DNA of 64,000 nt from Sphingomonas montanisoli (GTDB lineage: Bacteria; Pseudomonadota; Alphaproteobacteria; Sphingomonadales; Sphingomonadaceae), in assembly GCF_008274695.1 (NCBI RefSeq), contig NZ_VTOU01000001.1, forward strand, positions 310,001 through 374,000, written 5' to 3'. The notes under the pieces were generated by a model. It was given only the letters and a program-made list of their open reading frames with translations. It was not told the origin of the DNA and did no database searches. Below, one piece after another: positions 59,989 through 64,000 of this stretch. Every line of letters begins with the position of its first letter. Position 1 is the stretch's first letter. Position numbers and translations under genes: made by a program.

Positions 59989-60675
59989 ATGACGCCAGAC
60001 CCGATCGACGCCCGCGCCCTCCGTCTCTCGCTCGGGCGCGGTGACGCGCGGGTCGAGATCCTCAAGGGCATCGACCTGACCGTCACGGCGGGCGAAAGCG
60101 TCGCTTTGCTCGGCCCCTCGGGCTCGGGCAAATCCTCGCTGATGGCGATCCTTTCGGGCCTCGAACGCGCCGACCAGGGCCAGGTCCATGTCGCCGGCCT
60201 CGATTTCGGCAAGCTCGACGAGGATGCACTGGCCACTGCGCGGCGCGGCCGCATCGGCATCATCCTCCAGGCTTTCCACCTGCTGCCCACGATGACCGCG
60301 CTCGAAAATGTAGCGGTCCCGCTCGAACTGTCGGGCGATGCCGACGCCTTCGCCCGCGCGCGCGCCGAACTCGAAGCCGTCGGGCTCGGCCACCGCACCG
60401 GCCACTATCCCGCACAGCTTTCGGGCGGCGAGCAGCAGCGCGTCGCCATTGCCCGCGCCATGGCCCCCCGCCCAGCCTTGATCTTCGCCGACGAACCGAC
60501 CGGCAATCTCGATGCCGCGACCGGCGCCACGATCATGGATCTCATCTTCGCCCGCCAGGCCGAAGCCGGCGCCACCCTCCTCGTCATCACCCACGACGCC
60601 GCGCTTGCCGCCCGCTGCGGTCGCATCGTCGAGATGCGCGACGGCCTGATCGTCTCGGACAAGAAAGCGGCGTGA
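59989..60675 (+). CDS. ABC transporter ATP-binding protein, YbbA/LolD-like
   Basis: 228 residues from ATG 59989 (MTPDPIDARALRLSLGRGDA); in-frame ATGs at 59980 and 59953 exist. Walker A is LLGPSGSGKSSLMAIL (about 46-61), signature LSGGEQQRVAIARAM, Walker B LIFADEPTGNLD, H-loop VITHD. It belongs to the LolD/MacB/FtsE-like subfamily that powers type VII mechanotransmission transporters. The stop overlaps the GTG start of the permease gene (GTGA), so the two form a complex comparable to E. coli YbbA-YbbP. Confidence 0.93.
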   Translation: MTPDPIDARALRLSLGRGDARVEILKGIDLTVTAGESVALLGPSGSGKSSLMAILSGLERADQGQVHVAGLDFGKLDEDALATARRGRIGIILQAFHLLPTMTALENVAVPLELSGDADAFARARAELEAVGLGHRTGHYPAQLSGGEQQRVAIARAMAPRPALIFADEPTGNLDAATGATIMDLIFARQAEAGATLLVITHDAALAARCGRIVEMRDGLIVSDKKAA

Positions 60676-63167
60676 GCCTCTCCCTCACCCTGGCCCTCCG
60701 CGAACTGCGCGGCGGCATGCGCGGCTTGCGCCTGCTCGCGATCTGCCTGTTCCTCGGCGTCGCCGCGCTCGCAGGGGTCGGCAGCCTCGCCTCGTCGATC
60801 ATCGGCGAGCTTGAAGCCCAGGGGCAGACGATCCTTGGCGCCGACATCGAGATGGCGGTCGATCAGCGCGGGGCGACGCCGCAGGAACGCGCCGCCTTCG
60901 CCAAACTCGGCGCCATCTCCGAAAGTGTGCGGATGCGCGCTATGGCGACCCGCGCCGACGGATCGGCCTCGCTCCTCACCCAGCTCAAGAGCATCGACGC
61001 GCGCTGGCCGCTCTACGGCAGCTTCACGATGAAGCCCGGCGCGCTCGCATCCCGCCCGCGCGGCCTGCAGGCCGCGATCGCCCCCGCGCTCGCCGATCGC
61101 CTGAAGCTGCACCCCGGCAGCATCATCCGCGTCGGCGAGGCGCGGCTGACCGTGATCGGCCTGATCGACAGCGAACCCGATCAGGTCGGCGAAGGCTTCA
61201 GCCTCGGCCCCACCGTCCTCGTCGATCCCGCCGCGCTCGCCGCGACCAAACTCGTCCAGCCCGGCAGCCTCTACGAATCGCGCTACCGAATCCGCCTCGA
61301 CGCGGGCGAGGATGCGCACGCACTCGCCGAACAACTCGAACACCGCTTCCATGATGCCAATTGGGATGTGAAGGACAGCAGCAACGCCGCGCGCGGCCTG
61401 CGCCGCTTCGTCCAGCAGCTCGAACAGTTCCTCACCCTCGTCGGCCTCACCGCCCTGATCGTCGCAGGAATAGGCGTCGGTAACGGCGTCGCCTCCTGGC
61501 TCGATCAGCGGCGCGGAGCCATCGCGACGTTGAAAATCCTGGGCGCGTCGTCCGCCACCATCTTCCGCATCTATCTGATCCAGGTCGCGATCGTCGCGGC
61601 GGGCGCGATTGCCGCAGGGCTATTGGTCGGCATCTTCGTGCCACAGGCCGTTGGCTGGCTCGCGGGTGACGCATTGCCGGTCAAGCCGCGCTTCGGCCTC
61701 TATCCGCTGCCGCTCGTCGTCAGCGCCGCTTACGGCCTGCTCACCGCGTTGCTGTTCAGCTTGCCCCCGCTCGCCCGCGCCCGTCGCGTTCCGGCCGCCA
61801 GCATGTTCCGCGAGATCGTCGATGGCGCGCGCCGGCCGTCAACGCCGGTCCTCATCGCGATGGTCGTCGCCGGTCTCGGCATCGCCGCGCTCGCGATCCT
61901 GAGCGCGCGTGCCCCGGTTCTCAGCGCGGGCTTCCTTGTCGCGGCCGCCGGCGTCTTTGCGTTGCTCAGCCTGATCGGCTGGGGCATCCGCCGCCTTGCC
62001 GCCGCCATGCCGCGCCCGCGCCAGCCCCTTGCGCGCCTCGCGCTTGCCAATCTCCATCGCCCGGGTGCGCAGACCGACCGGCTGGTCGTCGCGCTCGGCC
62101 TCGGCCTGACGCTGTTCGTCACGCTCGCGGTCGTACAATCGAACCTGACATCGCAGATCGAACAGACCGTGCCGAAGAAGGCGCCCAATTTCTTCGCGCT
62201 CGACATCCCGGTCGACGGGATCGATCGCTTCCTGTCGCTCGCCCGCGCAGCCAGCCCGTCCGCGACGACCACCAACGTCCCCTCGCTACGCGGCACCGTC
62301 GTCGCGGTGCGTGGGCAGCGCGTCGCCGATATGAAGCCCAAGCCGCAGGGCGCGTGGATCCTCAACGGCGATCGCGGCCTCACCTATGCGAGCAAGCTTC
62401 CCGAGGGGAATGAGATCGTCGAGGGCAAATGGTGGCCCGCAAATTATAGCGGCCCGCCACTCATCTCGGTCGAGGATCGCGCCGCGCTCGCGCTCGATCT
62501 CCACCCCGGCGATGCGATGACCATCTCGGTTCTGGGGGTCGAGATCGAGACGAAAGTCGCCTCGATCCGCCGCGTGAACTGGGAAACGATGGGCTTCAAC
62601 TTCGGCATCATCTTCGCTCCCGGTGCGCTCGAAGGCGCCCCGCACAGTTATATGGCCACCGTTACCCTGCCCGACGACGCCGAGGGCCAGCTCAATCGCT
62701 CGGTCGCCGCCACCTTCCCCTCGGTTTCGTTGATCCGGGTGAAGGATGTCGTGGGCCAGGTATCCACCCTGTTCGGCCAGATGGCGACCGCGATCCGCGC
62801 CGCCGCGGCCGTGGCGGTCGCCGCCGGTATCGCCGTCCTGATCGGCGCCATCGCCGCCTCGCGCCGCGCGCGCATCTACGACGCCGTCCTGCTCAAGCTG
62901 CTCGGTGCGACGCGCGGGCAGATATTGTTCGCGCAGGCGCTCGAATATGCCCTGCTCAGCATCGCGGTCGCGATCGTCGCCTTGCTGATCGGCAGTGCGG
63001 CCGGCTGGTATCTCGTCACCCAGCTGTTCGAACTTCCCTGGGGCACCGACTGGACCCTTGTCCTCGTCACCCTCGCGATCGGCGCGCTGGGCACCCTGGG
63101 CATCGGTCTCCTCGGTGCGATCCCGGCTTTGTCAGCCCGCCCGGCGCGGGCCTTGCGTTCCCTCTAA
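60672..63167 (+). CDS. FtsX-like ABC permease, YbbP-like
   Basis: 831-residue inner-membrane permease, GTG start coupled to the ATPase gene. Membrane segments: one near about 18-40, three near 258-280, 305-330 and 345-370, two near 395-415 and 425-440, then three at the C-terminus (about 715-735, 760-785, 795-820). Two large extracytoplasmic domains (about 42-250 and 480-710) lie between them. The repeated FtsX core motif appears in KILGASSATIFRIYLIQVAI and KLLGATRGQILFAQALEYAL. It is the family of YbbP, described as putative lipid or lysophospholipid exporters. No TesA-like gene is adjacent. Confidence 0.92.
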   Translation: MSLSLTLALRELRGGMRGLRLLAICLFLGVAALAGVGSLASSIIGELEAQGQTILGADIEMAVDQRGATPQERAAFAKLGAISESVRMRAMATRADGSASLLTQLKSIDARWPLYGSFTMKPGALASRPRGLQAAIAPALADRLKLHPGSIIRVGEARLTVIGLIDSEPDQVGEGFSLGPTVLVDPAALAATKLVQPGSLYESRYRIRLDAGEDAHALAEQLEHRFHDANWDVKDSSNAARGLRRFVQQLEQFLTLVGLTALIVAGIGVGNGVASWLDQRRGAIATLKILGASSATIFRIYLIQVAIVAAGAIAAGLLVGIFVPQAVGWLAGDALPVKPRFGLYPLPLVVSAAYGLLTALLFSLPPLARARRVPAASMFREIVDGARRPSTPVLIAMVVAGLGIAALAILSARAPVLSAGFLVAAAGVFALLSLIGWGIRRLAAAMPRPRQPLARLALANLHRPGAQTDRLVVALGLGLTLFVTLAVVQSNLTSQIEQTVPKKAPNFFALDIPVDGIDRFLSLARAASPSATTTNVPSLRGTVVAVRGQRVADMKPKPQGAWILNGDRGLTYASKLPEGNEIVEGKWWPANYSGPPLISVEDRAALALDLHPGDAMTISVLGVEIETKVASIRRVNWETMGFNFGIIFAPGALEGAPHSYMATVTLPDDAEGQLNRSVAATFPSVSLIRVKDVVGQVSTLFGQMATAIRAAAAVAVAAGIAVLIGAIAASRRARIYDAVLLKLLGATRGQILFAQALEYALLSIAVAIVALLIGSAAGWYLVTQLFELPWGTDWTLVLVTLAIGALGTLGIGLLGAIPALSARPARALRSL

Positions 63168-63298
63168 AATCCTCCCCCGGAGGGGGAGGGGGACCGGCGC
63201 AGCCGGTGGAGGGGTAGCTCGCCACAAGGGCATCGCTGCCGGCAAATACCCCTCCGTCACGCCTTCGGCGCGCCACTTCTCCCTCCGGGGGAGGACTT
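63168..63298. repeat. mirror-image composite repeat, family A (A7)
   Basis: Left unit AATCCTCCCCCGGAGGGGGA, then GGGGGACCGGCGCAGCCGGT and GGAGGGG. Right unit CCCCTCCGTCACGCCTTCGG, then CGCGCCACTTCTCCCTCCGG and GGGAGGACTTAA. It starts at the base after the permease stop. With the following 240 bp it makes a 371-bp gene-free stretch, which otherwise holds the SOS-type promoter and the hairpin listed next. Confidence 0.8.
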
Positions 63299-63325
63299 AA
63301 CTGCCACCCACCCCGTCAATCCCTC

Positions 63326-63354
63326 TTGACAATGTTCTCTTTATGTTCTACACG
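63326..63354 (+). promoter_or_regulatory. SOS-type promoter: TTGACA with LexA box in the spacer
   Basis: TTGACA (63326-63331), a 17-bp spacer, and TACACG as a poor -10 (63349-63354). The spacer contains GTTC-N7-GTTC (63334-63337 and 63345-63348), the established alphaproteobacterial LexA box. A LexA dimer there would block RNA polymerase. The next plus-strand gene is the nucleoside hydrolase 185 bp downstream; I see no other frame with coding sense in between. Confidence 0.6.
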
Positions 63355-63447
63355 GCACGCCGTGCGCCGGACTCCACCCTCCCGATAACGCCTCGCGATT
63401 CGCCCGATCCCCATCGCGCGAAAAGCCCGGTTTTCGGCCGAAGGCCA

Positions 63448-63491
63448 CGAAAGCCACAAAGGCCGCGACCATTCTGGCTTTTTGGCTTTCG
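63448..63491. other. hairpin in the nucleoside hydrolase leader
   Basis: CGAAAGCCACAAAG (63448-63461) pairs with CTTTTTGGCTTTCG (63478-63491), 14-bp arms with one mismatch and a 16-nt loop, 47 bp before the start codon. There is no terminal T-run on the plus strand, so it is more likely a leader structure than a terminator. Confidence 0.4.
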
Positions 63492-63538
63492 GTCCGCCGG
63501 TGAGACGGTAACATCGAAAAATCGAACCGGGGGGTCAC

Positions 63539-64000
63539 ATGACAAAAGCACTGCACGCGCTCTTCCTTCTGCTGGCTCTCTCGCTCGCCAGCGCTGCGCA
63601 GGCCGAACGCCGCAAGGTGATTGTCGATCAGGACGCGTTCGAAGGCCCGGGCCTTCAGCCTATCCTCATGCTGCTGCAGGATCCGACCGTCGAGGTTCTC
63701 GGGATCACGATCGTCAGCGGGGACGGCTGGGCGCCCGAGGAAACCGCGCAGACCTTGCGCATGCTCGAACTGATCGGACGCACCGAAGTCCCCGTCATCC
63801 AGGGCGCGATCCACCCGCTGATCAACAGCAAGGCGCGCAACAAGGCGCGTGAGGATCAATATGGCGCGCTTGGCTATCGCGGCGCCTGGACCGAAAGCTG
63901 GCCCGGCGACAACACGATGAAGCGCGCGCCCTTCCACGAACCCAAGGTCGTGCCCCCGATGGAAATCGGCCTGCCGAAAATCGCCGCCCGCCCCGGCTCC
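63539..64000 (+). CDS. nucleoside hydrolase-like protein, exported (C-terminus outside the window)
   Basis: 154 residues visible from ATG 63539, with a GGGG site 5 nt upstream. A signal peptide (MTKALHALFLLLALSLASAA, cleavage near QA) places it in the periplasm. The fold start RKVIVDQDAFEGPGLQPILM and VLGITIVSGDGWAPEETAQT, then LRMLELIGRTEVPVIQGAIH, matches inosine-uridine nucleoside hydrolases. The calcium-binding motif, usually D-x-D-P-G-x-D-D, is here DQDAFEGPG, so the paired aspartates are not obvious. It may be a divergent hydrolase with another substrate. It lies downstream of an SOS-type promoter. Confidence 0.8.
   Translation, partial: MTKALHALFLLLALSLASAAQAERRKVIVDQDAFEGPGLQPILMLLQDPTVEVLGITIVSGDGWAPEETAQTLRMLELIGRTEVPVIQGAIHPLINSKARNKAREDQYGALGYRGAWTESWPGDNTMKRAPFHEPKVVPPMEIGLPKIAARPGS

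Noticed and set aside
63343-63852. 169-codon frame starting inside the SOS box
   Set aside because: Its start lies upstream of the predicted transcription start, it has no ribosome site, and it is Arg/Pro-rich in a different frame from the signal-peptide-bearing nucleoside hydrolase.

Overview
The window is GC-rich chromosomal DNA, densely packed with genes on both strands. Gene content and order point to an alphaproteobacterium of the Sphingomonadales (Sphingomonas-like). The signs are the dusB-ntrB-ntrC-ntrY-ntrX block next to fused ispDF, cinA, a COQ10/RatA-type gene and lipA on one side and hfq-hflX-mazG on the other; an Hfq made of two fused Sm domains; frequent GTG/TTG starts; and several families of intergenic palindromic repeats. 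There is no rRNA, CRISPR array, insertion sequence or recognisable prophage. The only RNA gene found is one tRNA-Val(CAC).

Layout. 1-3.6 kb: the TamB/TamA outer-membrane assembly pair (tamB is cut by the window edge). 3.6-8.3 kb: small proteins, a DapB-fold dehydrogenase, a compact regulatory locus (S24/HTH repressor opposite a mini-HTH protein, with a LexA-type box between them) and a proline-rich membrane protein. 8.4-13.2 kb: an exosortase-A-type glycosyltransferase and O-antigen-ligase-like protein, an MscS channel and a secreted protein with two TonB-C-like halves. 13.3-17.8 kb: leucine dehydrogenase, a VanZ-like protein, ribosomal protein L31, a GT2 glycosyltransferase and a polytopic membrane protein. 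17.9-34.1 kb: the conserved alphaproteobacterial block mazG / hflX-hfq / ntrX-ntrY-ntrC-ntrB-dusB / ispDF-cinA / ratA-lipA, with a degenerate GGDEF protein and a second DapB-like dehydrogenase inserted. 34.2-39.1 kb: beta-carbonic anhydrase, two small exported proteins, EttA and a secreted M28 peptidase. 39.2-52.2 kb: a catabolic island with LysR and IclR regulators, enoyl-CoA hydratase, acyl-CoA ligase, two SDRs, an alpha/beta hydrolase, MmsA, an NTF2-like protein, an E1alpha/E1beta 2-oxoacid dehydrogenase with a stand-alone 76-residue lipoyl protein, and a Rieske oxygenase. 52.3-64 kb: FAD oxidoreductase, a phosphotransferase-fold protein, tRNA-Val, HU, PPK2, AspRS, RNase D, a YbbA/YbbP-like ABC exporter and the start of a divergent nucleoside hydrolase.

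How the parts fit. The Ntr block joins two sensor/regulator pairs to a tRNA dihydrouridine synthase, and Hfq/HflX sit beside it as post-transcriptional and ribosome-rescue factors. The catabolic island looks built to activate an unidentified acid or ring compound to a CoA ester, oxidise it through SDR, Rieske, hydrolase and E1/lipoyl steps, and finish through an MmsA-type CoA-acylating aldehyde dehydrogenase; the substrate cannot be read from sequence.

The least explained features are the SOS-linked repressor/mini-HTH locus at 6.1-6.7 kb, the E2-less oxoacid dehydrogenase at 48.4-50.6 kb, a second SOS-type promoter in front of the nucleoside hydrolase, the fused Hfq, and the mirror-image composite repeats.
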